Shown here: positions 25,984 through 34,409 of the stretch, piece after piece | Layout of the letters: each line of letters begins with the position of its first letter | Numbering within the stretch: the stretch's first letter is position 1 | Assembly: GCF_900115755.1 (NCBI RefSeq) | Contig: NZ_FOXQ01000005.1 | Location: forward strand, 248,001 to 312,000 | Reading direction: 5' to 3' | Length of the DNA: 64,000 bases | DNA from: Parafilimonas terrae | GTDB lineage: Bacteria > Bacteroidota > Bacteroidia > Chitinophagales > Chitinophagaceae | Position numbers and translations under genes: made by a program | The notes under the pieces: model-generated | The model's database searches: none | Seen by the model: only the letters and a program-made list of their open reading frames with translations | What the model was told of the DNA's origin: nothing

Positions 25984-27291
25984 ATGTCAGCATTCGAAGT
26001 CATAGGAGGAAAAAGGTTAAGAGGAAGTATAACGCCACAGGGCGCAAAGAATGAAGCCCTTCAAATTATTTCTGCTGTTTTACTCACGGCTGAAAAGGTA
26101 ACGATAAACAATGTTCCCGATATACTTGACGTAACCCGACTGATAGAATTACTGCAATTGCTTAACGTAAAGGTTGAGCGCCTTTCTAAAAACACTTACA
26201 CTTTCCAGGCCGACGATGTGAACCCGGATTATTTTGGAACCAGTGATTTCAGGGACAAAAGCAGTAAAATGCGCGGCTCCGTTATGGTGGCCGGCCCCAT
26301 GCTTGCCCGGTTTAAGAAAGCTTATATACCCAGGCCGGGCGGCGATAAAATAGGCCGCAGAAGGCTTGATACGCATATAATAGGATTTGAAAAGCTGGGT
26401 GCAAAATTTGAATACGATGAAAAACTGAACGAGTTTGTATTAAAAGCGCCTGAACTTAAAGGCACCTATATGCTGCTGGATGAACCTTCTGTAACCGGAA
26501 CAGCCAATATTGTTATGGCCGCGGTTATGGCAAAAGGCACTACTACCATTTATCATGCCGCCTGTGAGCCATACTTGCAGCAATTATGTAAAATGCTTAA
26601 CAGCATGGGCGCCAGGATAAAGGGTGTTGGCAGTAACTTACTGGAAATTGAAGGCGTTGAGAAGTTGCACGGCACCGAACACACCATGCTTCCTGATATG
26701 ATAGAAGTGGGAAGCTTTATTGGCCTGGCAGCGATGACACAAAGCGAGATCACTATTAAAAATGCCGGCATTAAACATCTCGGCATCATACCTGATAAAT
26801 TTCAACAGCTTGGCATAAAAATGGATTTCCGGGGAGATGACATCCACATTCCCCAGCAGGATTTATATGAAGTGCAGCGTTATTTTGATGGCAGCACCGT
26901 TAGTTTTTCCGATCATCCCTGGCCCGGCCTCACGCCTGATTTATTAAGCATTATACTCGTTACCGCCATCCATGCAAAAGGCAGCGTATTAATACATCAG
27001 AAAATGTTTGAAAGCCGGTTGTTTTTTGTAGATAAGCTTATTGATATGGGCGCTCAAATAATTCTTTGCGACCCGCACAGGGCGGTAGTTTTAGGTTTGG
27101 AAAGAAAACAGCAATTACGTGGTGTGGTTATGTCAAGCCCTGATATCCGTGCAGGCGTTTCGCTGTTGTTTACAGCTTTAAGTGCACGAGGCAAAAGTAT
27201 TATTCAAAATATTGAGCAAATACACCGCGGTTACCAGGATATTGAGGATCGTTTAAGAGGCCTTGGCGCAGATATTAAAACGCTCCATTAA
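25984..27291 (+). CDS. murA: UDP-N-acetylglucosamine 1-carboxyvinyltransferase
   Basis: MurA transfers enolpyruvate from PEP to UDP-GlcNAc, the first committed peptidoglycan step. The 435-residue protein shows GGKRLRGSITPQGAKNEALQI with the catalytic Lys/Asn, and RPGGDKIGRRRLDTH in the active-site loop. TVSFSDHPWPGLTPDL and SPDIRAGVSLL complete the fold. The loop residue that is cysteine in Escherichia coli (Cys115) is aspartate here (Asp121). In other bacteria such a substitution gives natural fosfomycin insensitivity. The gene lies 135 bp after the third small RNA and has no close mur neighbours. Confidence 0.96.
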   Translation: MSAFEVIGGKRLRGSITPQGAKNEALQIISAVLLTAEKVTINNVPDILDVTRLIELLQLLNVKVERLSKNTYTFQADDVNPDYFGTSDFRDKSSKMRGSVMVAGPMLARFKKAYIPRPGGDKIGRRRLDTHIIGFEKLGAKFEYDEKLNEFVLKAPELKGTYMLLDEPSVTGTANIVMAAVMAKGTTTIYHAACEPYLQQLCKMLNSMGARIKGVGSNLLEIEGVEKLHGTEHTMLPDMIEVGSFIGLAAMTQSEITIKNAGIKHLGIIPDKFQQLGIKMDFRGDDIHIPQQDLYEVQRYFDGSTVSFSDHPWPGLTPDLLSIILVTAIHAKGSVLIHQKMFESRLFFVDKLIDMGAQIILCDPHRAVVLGLERKQQLRGVVMSSPDIRAGVSLLFTALSARGKSIIQNIEQIHRGYQDIEDRLRGLGADIKTLH

Positions 27292-27540
27292 ATTATTTTC
27301 CAGCGTCTTCTGTCAGGCGCTATAAATGTTTCAGCCTTTACTCGCCTGAAACCTGTGGCATTGGCTGCTTTAACAAACAATAATTATATTAATCGCGCCT
27401 AAAAGCTTATCTTCGTTGGAATTGAGCCGTAAAAGCATACTTAAGATAATCGTATTTTTTACTTCATTAAAAGTAAATCTTATCCTTCTCGCACTTTGTT
27501 TGTACTTACCTCAAGCATTACTAATTAAAAAATGTTTTCT

Positions 27541-27840
27541 ATGAACATCTATGTTTCTAATTTGAGTTTTCACACAAGTGAAGAAGACCTGAAAGATTTA
27601 TTTTCAAAGTATGGCAGCGTTACATCTGCAAAAATAATTATGGACAGAATGACGAACCGCTCCCGTGGTTTTGCTTTTGTGGAAATGCCCTCTGAAGAAG
27701 AAGGCAATGAAGCACTGAAAGGCCTGAACGGGAAAGAGGTGGAAGGACGTGCACTTTCTGTTTCGGTAGCACGTGAACGGGAAGAAAGAAGCGGTGGCAG
27801 AAACTCTTTTTCACGGCCAGGCAACAAACGCTCTTATTAA
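27541..27840 (+). CDS. RNA-binding protein with a single RRM domain
   Basis: The 99-residue protein starts MNIYVSNLSFHTSEEDLKDLF with RNP2 (IYVSNL) and later RNP1 (RGFAFVEM). A short Arg/Gly/Ser tail (REREERSGGRNSFSRPGNKRSY) ends it. Bacterial RRM proteins of this type bind single-stranded RNA and are often cold-induced. I start at the second ATG, which matches the family start and the paralogue at 49906-50211. A 240-bp gap without a gene lies upstream and contains a GTTTCAG/CTGAAAC hairpin (27328-27352). It heads a group of RNA-related genes. Confidence 0.9.
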   Translation: MNIYVSNLSFHTSEEDLKDLFSKYGSVTSAKIIMDRMTNRSRGFAFVEMPSEEEGNEALKGLNGKEVEGRALSVSVAREREERSGGRNSFSRPGNKRSY

Positions 27841-27849
27841 AATTATGGC

Positions 27850-28230
27850 ATGAATAATAAACAAATTGCATTTGCGGGCGTATGGAACAAGTACCTGCCC
27901 GCAATACGCATCTTAATTAAAAAGGCAGCCGCGGCAGAACAGGTTATTACCATAAACCAGTCTGATATGGAACGGGCTGTTGGTATCAAAAAATCAGGGT
28001 ACAGGTTTTCAATAGATTTTGTTAATGGCAGGCCAGACCTGCTGTATAGCAATAATGAAATTGCCCAGGCCCTAATAAGCGTATTAACAGAAGATGAAGT
28101 AATAAGAGAATATTTGTCAGGTAATAATTATACATTTTCATTTAACAATAAATATCAGCTTCAAATAAAAATAAACCTCACACAAAAAGAGGTAATGTCA
28201 CCGGATGCGCAGGAAAATGCTGCACGGTGA
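27850..28230 (+). CDS. Hypothetical protein within the RNA-protein cluster
   Basis: This 126-residue soluble protein begins MNNKQIAFAGVWNKYLPAIRILIKKA. The alternating pattern YRFSIDFVNGRPDLL...YTFSFNNKYQLQIKINL suggests an alpha/beta fold. No known family is recognised. It follows the RRM gene by nine bases, so it is probably co-transcribed, and is followed by a hairpin and the helicase gene. Association with RNA metabolism is suggested only by its neighbours. Confidence 0.65.
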   Translation: MNNKQIAFAGVWNKYLPAIRILIKKAAAAEQVITINQSDMERAVGIKKSGYRFSIDFVNGRPDLLYSNNEIAQALISVLTEDEVIREYLSGNNYTFSFNNKYQLQIKINLTQKEVMSPDAQENAAR

Positions 28231-28244
28231 ATCAGTTCACAAAA

Positions 28245-28273
28245 TGCTGATATTATCAATTATAATATCAGCA
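28245..28273 (+). promoter_or_regulatory. 12-bp perfect hairpin just before the helicase start
   Basis: Arms TGCTGATATTAT and ATAATATCAGCA pair fully around the five-base loop CAATT. It lies 15 nt after the upstream stop and 19 nt before the TTG start of the helicase. It is not followed by a T run, so a processing site or translational control element is as likely as a terminator. Confidence 0.5.
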
Positions 28274-28292
28274 TAAAATAAATAATCAGATT

Positions 28293-29516
28293 TTGGAATT
28301 TAAAGATTTAAAATTAGTTGCTCCTTTATTAAAAGCTTTGCAACAACAAGAGTACAAACACCCCACCCCCGTTCAGCAACAAGCTATACCGGTTGCATTA
28401 TCCAACAAAGATTTACTGGCCTGCGCACAAACAGGTACGGGCAAAACAGCCGCTTTTGCATTACCCATTTTACAATTGCTTTTTAATGATAAAAAGAATG
28501 GCAATGCTTCAACCCACATAAGCGCCTTAATTCTTACACCCACAAGGGAACTGGCCATACAAATTGAAGAAAGCTTTAAAAGCTATGGCGCATATACAGG
28601 ATTAAAAAGCTTTGCCGTTTATGGAGGTATAAGCCAATATCACCAGGTAAAAAAATTGCGCCAGGGTGTTGATATTTTAATAGCAACGCCGGGCCGCCTG
28701 CTCGATCTTGCTACGCAGCGTCTCATTACATTACAGCACATTAAAACGTTAGTGCTGGATGAGGCAGACCGTATGCTGGATATGGGTTTTATAAATGACG
28801 TAAGGAAAATATTAGCCCGGTTACCGCAGCAAAAACAAACCCTGTTTTTTTCTGCAACTATGCCGCCGGATATCATTCATTTATCGCAAAGCATTTTAGA
28901 TAACCCGGTAAGTATAAATATAACTCCTGCATCTACTACCGCAGAAACCGTTGAACAGGCCGTTTATTTTGTAGAGAAAAGTGATAAAAGATCGCTGCTG
29001 ATTCACCTGTTAAAAAATGACAGCATTGATACAGCCCTTGTGTTTACTGAAACAAAATTCGGGGCGGATAAATTATGCGCCGCATTGCGCAGGGAAAATA
29101 TACGGGTGCAGGCTATTCATGGCGATAAAACACAGGCAGAACGCCAAAAAGCATTAAACAATTTTAAGAATAAACATATCAGCGTATTAATAGCAACGGA
29201 TATTGCAGCAAGAGGAATAGACATTGAAAGCCTTCCATACGTAATAAACTATGAGCTGCCCAATATTCCTGAAACGTATGTGCACCGTATTGGCCGCACT
29301 GGCCGTGCCGGCATTAACGGAAAAGCCATTTCATTTTGCGGGATGGAAGAAAAAATGTTGCTGCGCGATATTCACAAGCTTATTGACCGGTCAATTCCGG
29401 TAATCAAAGACCACCCCTTTCAAATGGCAGAAGCAGATGCTTCCATGCAACCAAAAACGGTTATGCCTTTCCGGTCGTTGAACAGAAGGAGAGATAAAAC
29501 TTTCAGGCAGCGATAA
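28293..29516 (+). CDS. DEAD-box RNA helicase, RhlE-like
   Basis: The 407-residue ATP-dependent RNA helicase has the Q motif (KHPTPVQQQAIPVAL), motif I AQTGTGKT, Ia PTRELAIQ, II DEAD, III SAT, V TDIAARGID and VI HRIGRTGRAG. It has only a short basic tail (LNRRRDKTFRQR). It would unwind RNA during ribosome assembly or at low temperature. The start is TTG at 28293; the frame upstream has no ATG before a TAA at 28263, and MEFKDLKLVAPLLKAL is the usual family start. It lies in a same-strand group with an RRM and a cold-shock protein. Confidence 0.93.
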   Translation: MEFKDLKLVAPLLKALQQQEYKHPTPVQQQAIPVALSNKDLLACAQTGTGKTAAFALPILQLLFNDKKNGNASTHISALILTPTRELAIQIEESFKSYGAYTGLKSFAVYGGISQYHQVKKLRQGVDILIATPGRLLDLATQRLITLQHIKTLVLDEADRMLDMGFINDVRKILARLPQQKQTLFFSATMPPDIIHLSQSILDNPVSINITPASTTAETVEQAVYFVEKSDKRSLLIHLLKNDSIDTALVFTETKFGADKLCAALRRENIRVQAIHGDKTQAERQKALNNFKNKHISVLIATDIAARGIDIESLPYVINYELPNIPETYVHRIGRTGRAGINGKAISFCGMEEKMLLRDIHKLIDRSIPVIKDHPFQMAEADASMQPKTVMPFRSLNRRRDKTFRQR

Positions 29517-29569
29517 CTAAACCAGGCGCTATTACACGAAAGCATTAAGTTATTAAAGGAAAATATATC

Positions 29570-30016
29570 ATGTCAAAATCAAAAGAAACATTCAACAAAA
29601 AAGAAAAGGAGAAAAAAAGATTAAAGAAGAAACAGGAAAAAATGGAAAAAATGCAGGAGCGCAAAGCCAATGCAGAAAAGGGCAAATCGCTTGATGCAAT
29701 GATGGCCTACGTAGATGAAAATGGTAACCTTTCTTCCACTCCGCCCGATCCCAAGAAAAGAAAAGTATTTAATCATGAAGATATGAATACCGGCGTGCCC
29801 GTGCGTGTTGAAGAAGATACAGAAAGGCAGGGCGTGGTTGATTTTTTTAATGATGCAAAAGGCTTTGGCTTTATTAAAGACGCTGTAACCAGGCAAAGTG
29901 TTTTTGTACATATAAACCAGTTATCAGAACCCATAAAAGAAAATGACAGGGTAAGTTTTCAAATGGAGCGCGGGCCTAAGGGCATGAATGCCGTGCAGGT
30001 AAAGAAATTACATTAA
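29570..30016 (+). CDS. Cold-shock domain protein with a charged N-terminal extension
   Basis: The 148-residue protein begins with about 75 residues of Lys/Glu-rich helix (KKEKEKKRLKKKQEKMEKMQ) and a linker (PPDPKKRKVFNHEDMN). The C-terminal cold-shock domain shows RQGVVDFFNDAKGFGFIKD (RNP1) and SVFVHINQL (RNP2). It binds single-stranded nucleic acid. The extension roughly doubles the size of classical CspA and may contact ribosomes or RNA. It follows the helicase by 53 bp on the same strand. Confidence 0.9.
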   Translation: MSKSKETFNKKEKEKKRLKKKQEKMEKMQERKANAEKGKSLDAMMAYVDENGNLSSTPPDPKKRKVFNHEDMNTGVPVRVEEDTERQGVVDFFNDAKGFGFIKDAVTRQSVFVHINQLSEPIKENDRVSFQMERGPKGMNAVQVKKLH

Positions 30017-30058
30017 ATCCCAATTCATCCTATTTATTCACTATATTAAAATTTCATT

Positions 30059-30310
30059 ATGACAACAGAACAGATAGAAAAATTTTTCTCGGCAAATAAT
30101 CATCCGGAAGTGCCGGTTAAAATAAGTTTCAAAACAAGAAATAATGTAACGGGTATTTTTATAAAAACACCCGATTTTGATGAGCTGAAAGCGAAGAATT
30201 TCTACCGCATTGTTTCTGAAGCCAATTTTGAACAATGGAAAAAATCGAAAGATTATAATTTATGCCGCATGTTTAATGGCTCTGAGTTTACAAAGTTGGC
30301 TATAGCCTAA
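30059..30310 (+). CDS. Small hypothetical protein after the cold-shock gene
   Basis: The 83-residue protein starts MTTEQIEKFFSANNHPEVPVKISFKTRNNVTGIFIKTPDFDELKAKNFYRIV. A short helix precedes several beta strands, a pattern that could fit an Sm-like or other small beta-barrel, but no family is recognised. The C-terminus (FNGSEFTKLAIA) is compact. It lies 42 bp after the cold-shock gene, and the context suggests an RNA-related role. Confidence 0.65.
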   Translation: MTTEQIEKFFSANNHPEVPVKISFKTRNNVTGIFIKTPDFDELKAKNFYRIVSEANFEQWKKSKDYNLCRMFNGSEFTKLAIA

Positions 30311-30349
30311 TTAAATTGCTGGCAGATTTTTTGTTTCCAATTTTTATAA

Positions 30350-31414
30350 GTGCATACAATTATAACCGGCTCCGGAAGTTTTATTCCGGCAAATATTATA
30401 AAGAACAATAGTTTTGAAAACTGCCTTTTTTATGATGAAAAAGGCAGTCTTATTCAACGCCAGCAGGCTGAAATAATTTCAAAATTTCAGCAGATAACAG
30501 GCATTGAAGAAAGGCGCTATGCCGATGCGGGCATGAACTCATCCTGCATGGCTGCCGAAGCCGGCGCTAAGGCTATTGCTGATGCCGGTATAGATGCCGA
30601 AACTATTGATCAGGTAATTGTTGCCCATAATTTTGGTGAAATAGGCAACGGCTGCATGCATTCAGAAATGGTTCCTTCCATTGCTTCCAGGGTTAAGCAT
30701 AAACTTGGTATTAAAAACCCTTCCTGTGTGGCGTATGATATTTTATTTGGCTGCCCCGGCTGGCTGCAGGCGCTTATACAGGCTGATGCTTTTATAAAAA
30801 GCGGAATGGCTAAAAGATGCCTTGTTATTGGCACTGAAACTTTAAGCCGTGTAATTGACCCGCACGACAGGGACAGCATGATCTACAGCGATGGCGCCGG
30901 CGCCGTAATAGCCGAAGCATACAATGATAGTGACAGAGGCATTATAGGCACAAAAGCAGTGAGCTTTACCGGTGAAGAAGCAGATTATATATCTATGGGT
31001 AAATCAAACCACGCCGGTATTGATGACAGCATTCATTATTTAAAAATGAGAGGCCGCAAAGTGTACGAGTTTGCACTTAAAGAAGTTCCTGCGGCTATTA
31101 AGTGCTGCCTTGATGAATGTAACATAGCCATAAAAGAAGTGAAGAAAATCTTTATTCACCAGGCTAATGAAAAAATGGATGAAGCCATTATTGAACGGTT
31201 GTTTGGATTATACGGCATTGGGCATGCCCCAAAAAATATAATGCCCATGAATATTAAATGGCTCGGCAATAGTTCTGTTGCCACCATTCCCACCTTATTT
31301 GATATGGTTGTAAAAGGCGCATTCAAAGATCACAGTATAAGCAAGAATGATATTATTGTTTTTGCATCAGTGGGCGCAGGCATGAACATTAATGCGGTAT
31401 GCTACCGCGTATAA
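30350..31414 (+). CDS. Beta-ketoacyl-ACP synthase III-like enzyme
   Basis: The 354-residue thiolase-fold protein starts with GTG (MHTIITGSGSFIPANII). It keeps the KASIII triad: Cys in DILFGCPGWLQAL, His in IFIHQANEKM and Asn in WLGNSSVATIP. It would condense an acyl-CoA starter with malonyl-ACP. The long distance from other fab genes and divergence around the active site (FGCPG rather than the FabH ACSG-type motif) suggest a specialised synthase rather than the main FabH. It is followed by a permease fragment that overlaps its last codons in another frame. Confidence 0.85.
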   Translation: MHTIITGSGSFIPANIIKNNSFENCLFYDEKGSLIQRQQAEIISKFQQITGIEERRYADAGMNSSCMAAEAGAKAIADAGIDAETIDQVIVAHNFGEIGNGCMHSEMVPSIASRVKHKLGIKNPSCVAYDILFGCPGWLQALIQADAFIKSGMAKRCLVIGTETLSRVIDPHDRDSMIYSDGAGAVIAEAYNDSDRGIIGTKAVSFTGEEADYISMGKSNHAGIDDSIHYLKMRGRKVYEFALKEVPAAIKCCLDECNIAIKEVKKIFIHQANEKMDEAIIERLFGLYGIGHAPKNIMPMNIKWLGNSSVATIPTLFDMVVKGAFKDHSISKNDIIVFASVGAGMNINAVCYRV

Positions 31415-31431
31415 GCATCTCCTCAACAGTT

Positions 31432-31668
31432 TATCATCCAATTTCTTTAAACCTGTATGCATTGTCATACTTATTTGCATCACCGCTTGCATGGCTGCTC
31501 ATGCAAAGGCTGTTGCTTAATAATTACGCTTACCGCATATCAGTTAGTATATGGATATTTTTTGCAGCAGCAGCAGTTATTGCATTCTTAATTGCTTTTC
31601 TTACCATCTGCTATCATAGCATAAAGACCGCATTTGTTAACCCGGTTGAAACCTTGCGGAACGAATAG
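31432..31668 (+). pseudogene. C-terminal fragment of an FtsX/MacB-type ABC permease
   Basis: The frame encodes YLFASPLAWLLMQRLL followed by a helix (IWIFFAAAAVIAFLIAFLTICY) and the ending HSIKTAFVNPVETLRNE. This matches the last two helices and terminal ALxNPVxxLRxE signature of MacB-like antimicrobial-peptide ABC permeases in Bacteroidota. The rest of the roughly 800-residue protein is missing, and the upstream sequence belongs to the KASIII gene. It is therefore a remnant left by a deletion, not a full gene. Whether it is still transcribed is unknown. Confidence 0.75.
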
Positions 31669-31743
31669 CAAATAAATTTTTACAGCTACTACCGGTAATC
31701 ACTCGCCTGTTTTCTCTTCTTTGTTAATACCTATATTTAATGC

Positions 31744-32568
31744 ATGGAAAAATTAAATATAGATGGAAAGGAATACAATAATATTTGTTTTACCTGCGGC
31801 ACACGCTATAAAGAAACAGCACCCGCAGCCTGCACTGTTTGTGAAGATGAACGTCAGTATATTCCAATGACCGGCCAGCAATGGACAAGCTATGCTGCAC
31901 TTGCTGAAAGCAAAACCATCCGTATCAATCAGCGATTTGAAAACTTGTTTGACCTGAAGATAATGCCAGCCTTTGCTATTGGCCAGAAAGCTTATTTAAT
32001 TACATCGCCGCATGGCAATCTTTTATGGGATTGTATTCCATATCTTGATGAAGCAACGGTAACCTTTATTAATTCCAAAGGCGGGCTTAAAGGCATTGCT
32101 ATTTCACATCCGCATTATTACAGTTTAATGGCAGCATGGGCTGCAACATTTAATTGCCCGGTTTATATTCATGAGGCAGATAAAGAATGGATAATGGATG
32201 ATGCCGCCAACGTAAAAGTATGGAACGGAGAAGAGCAGGATTTATGGAATGGTATGAAGATCATTCATACAGGCGGGCATTTTGCGGGCAGCACAGTTTT
32301 GCACGCACCTCATTTGGGTGACAAAGGAAGTTTGCTGGTGGGCGATACACTGCAGATTGCACCAAGCCTCAAATTCATCAGCATGATGTATAGCTATCCC
32401 AATGTTATACCCTTGCCATTAAATACAATACTGCATATTTACAACAGGCTGGAAGCCCTGCAATACGATATGATGTACGGCGCTTTTGAATGGCAAACAA
32501 TTGCCGCCGGCGCTAAACAGCTTTTTCAAAAATCGGTTAATGTATATCGCAATTTGGATAGCTTATAA
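31744..32568 (+). CDS. Metallo-beta-lactamase-fold protein with zinc ribbon and altered metal site
   Basis: The 274-residue protein has an N-terminal zinc-ribbon-like CFTCGTRY...CTVCEDERQY (two CxxC pairs). A metallo-beta-lactamase-like domain follows. The HxHxDH motif is replaced by HPHYYS, so the Asp and third His are lost, while HTGGHFAGSTVLH and GDTLQIAP remain. It may bind a single metal or be non-hydrolytic. No close function is recognised. It stands alone between a permease fragment and a gap of about 430 bp. Confidence 0.78.
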   Translation: MEKLNIDGKEYNNICFTCGTRYKETAPAACTVCEDERQYIPMTGQQWTSYAALAESKTIRINQRFENLFDLKIMPAFAIGQKAYLITSPHGNLLWDCIPYLDEATVTFINSKGGLKGIAISHPHYYSLMAAWAATFNCPVYIHEADKEWIMDDAANVKVWNGEEQDLWNGMKIIHTGGHFAGSTVLHAPHLGDKGSLLVGDTLQIAPSLKFISMMYSYPNVIPLPLNTILHIYNRLEALQYDMMYGAFEWQTIAAGAKQLFQKSVNVYRNLDSL

Positions 32569-33001
32569 AGCAGGCAAATGATAATCAAACTATCACAAAA
32601 TGCAATAACTCAGTCAACAGTTAAATTGAATTATACATTTCAAAACCCTTATTCTGCACTTCAACCCGTTTCTGCAAAAACAATCTCTTCTTTTTAATAA
32701 ATTTTGGGCTTCTATAATTATTTATAAAAGCGTTTATAGAAATGTAATTTTTATAAACGGTGTAACATTTATAATACACATCGTTTAACATAATAGCTAT
32801 AGCATATTATAAGCATGAGTGCTATTAATAAAACGCAGGTTTAATATTTAAAAGACTGTTAACCTATGCTGATATTATTCATTTTCAGGTTGCTGGTTTT
32901 CCGTTTAAAACTCAACAGGAAAAATAAAAACAGGATTGAATAATTCCTTTAAAGCGGGCTTTCAGCAAGTTTAATCTTACATATTATTAAACGATATAAC
33001 C
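32569..33001. other. 433-bp AT-rich intergenic region, no gene seen
   Basis: No credible reading frame was found. An 8-bp stem CGTTTATA/TATAAACG (32731-32738 with 32752-32759) with a 13-base loop is the only clear structure. The stretch probably contains the promoter of the START-like gene at 33002, but I see no full consensus. Confidence 0.5.
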
Positions 33002-33622
33002 ATGAAATTTTTACTGTTCACCATTGCAGGTTTGCTGGCTGTTAAAAATAATTCATCCATACAGGAAGAAACGCCCTATGTTTTGGTGAAAACAAAAAAT
33101 AATATTGCACTGTATGAACATTGGATCACCGGCGCTTTCAACACAAGCATAAGAGAATTAAAAGTTGAATTTGCCACAACCGCCGGTCATGAGAAAATTA
33201 TTGCTTTACTGAAGAATGCTTCGCGTGGTAAGGACTGGAACAAAAATGCCGTTGCATTTAATACCATATTGCAATCAAACAATAGCTGGATAACCTACAT
33301 ACGCTACCGCATTCCATGGCCTTTTGATGACCAGGATATATGCATGCAATATCATGTGATACCGGGCAATAAAACCGGGCATGAAATACATTTTCAAAGC
33401 GTGGTGAGTGAACATTTTCCTGTCAATAAAAAGGTGACAAGGGTTGCAGGCGCTAAAGGCAAATGGTTGTTTAAAAATGGCGCCGATGGCAAAACACAAA
33501 TAGTTTATACAATTGCTACAGAAAAAAGTTCACAAGTGCCAAAATGGGTGTCTGATCCGCTGGTGCAGAATAACCTTTTAGATGCCATGGATGCCTTAAA
33601 AAAAATTGTTGAAGATTATTAA
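33002..33622 (+). CDS. START/Bet v 1-like lipid-binding protein, secreted
   Basis: The 206-residue protein begins with a hydrophobic N-terminus (MKFLLFTIAGLLAV), a probable signal peptide. A START/SRPBCC fold follows, with ITYIRYRIPWPFDDQDICMQY resembling the PWPxxDRD motif of START domains and VPKWVSDPLVQNNLLDAMDALKKIV forming the long C-terminal helix. It could bind a lipid or hydrophobic ligand in the periplasm. The ligand is unknown and there is no operon partner. Confidence 0.78.
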   Translation: MKFLLFTIAGLLAVKNNSSIQEETPYVLVKTKNNIALYEHWITGAFNTSIRELKVEFATTAGHEKIIALLKNASRGKDWNKNAVAFNTILQSNNSWITYIRYRIPWPFDDQDICMQYHVIPGNKTGHEIHFQSVVSEHFPVNKKVTRVAGAKGKWLFKNGADGKTQIVYTIATEKSSQVPKWVSDPLVQNNLLDAMDALKKIVEDY

Positions 33623-33941
33623 AAAGCATAAACACAATACTGCATTACCGGCGGTAATTCATAGGCAAACTATTGATGCATAACACTTATAATTCATCCA
33701 TAATATAATTTACTTAATTACAGAAAAAGACGATATTTTTGGAGTTGTATCACTTTAATCAATTAACAAGGTAGTTATTTCAAGTTTACAATTCTGACAG
33801 GGCTTTATTAATAACCCTGCACATAAAGCAACTCTTTATTCCAACATTTGATAACATGGTTTTATTCTTATTGAATATACCTGGAACTGAAATTAACAGC
33901 ATGCATTAAATAATATTTTGTAACACTTAAAAACTGTTATT
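33623..33941. other. 319-bp intergenic region with a possible promoter
   Basis: No gene was found. A TATTTTTG (33734-33741) matches the -7 box and could start a transcript with a leader of about 200 nt for the SufE-like gene. No -33 TTTG lies at the usual distance, so this is weak. Confidence 0.4.
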
Positions 33942-34409
33942 ATGCATTTAAACAAAGTACAAGACAAGATCATTGAAGAATTTGAATCTATCATTGATCA
34001 GGTTAAAGGCAAATTCAGGTATTTCAGGCATTTTGCAAAGCTGGGTACATCGCTTCCCGAAACAACAACTGTGGAAAGAACGGATGATAAAATGATTAAG
34101 CTCACCAGGTCGAAAGTGTGGCTGGATGCGGCTTATAAAGATGGCAAAGTTTATTATGCAGGAGACAGTGACAGCAGCATCATTAAAGGCATTTTAATGT
34201 TGTACATAAAAGTTTTTTCAGGAAGAACCCCCAAAGAAATTATTGATTCGGATGTTTATTTCACGCATGAAATCAGCTTGCATAATTATTTACCTCCAGA
34301 CAGGCGAAGCGAATTATCTTCCGTGCTGCAGCGCATGCGTGCCTTTGCGGCCAGGTTTAAAATTTCCAATTTAAATGCAGACGATTCCAACGTTTCACTG
34401 GCCGTTTAA
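33942..34409 (+). CDS. SufE-like protein lacking the catalytic cysteine
   Basis: The 155-residue protein follows the SufE fold along its length: VQDKIIEEFESIIDQVKGKFRYF, AKLGTSLPE, AAYKDGKVYYAGDSDSSIIKGIL and NYLPPDRRSEL. In SufE the motif VxGCQSxVW carries the persulfide-accepting Cys. Here the same place reads IKLTRSKVW, with Thr55 in place of Cys, and the protein has no cysteine at all. It cannot accept sulfur from SufS in the standard way, so it is a non-catalytic relative or has another role. It lies alone, away from any suf genes. Confidence 0.8.
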   Translation: MHLNKVQDKIIEEFESIIDQVKGKFRYFRHFAKLGTSLPETTTVERTDDKMIKLTRSKVWLDAAYKDGKVYYAGDSDSSIIKGILMLYIKVFSGRTPKEIIDSDVYFTHEISLHNYLPPDRRSELSSVLQRMRAFAARFKISNLNADDSNVSLAV

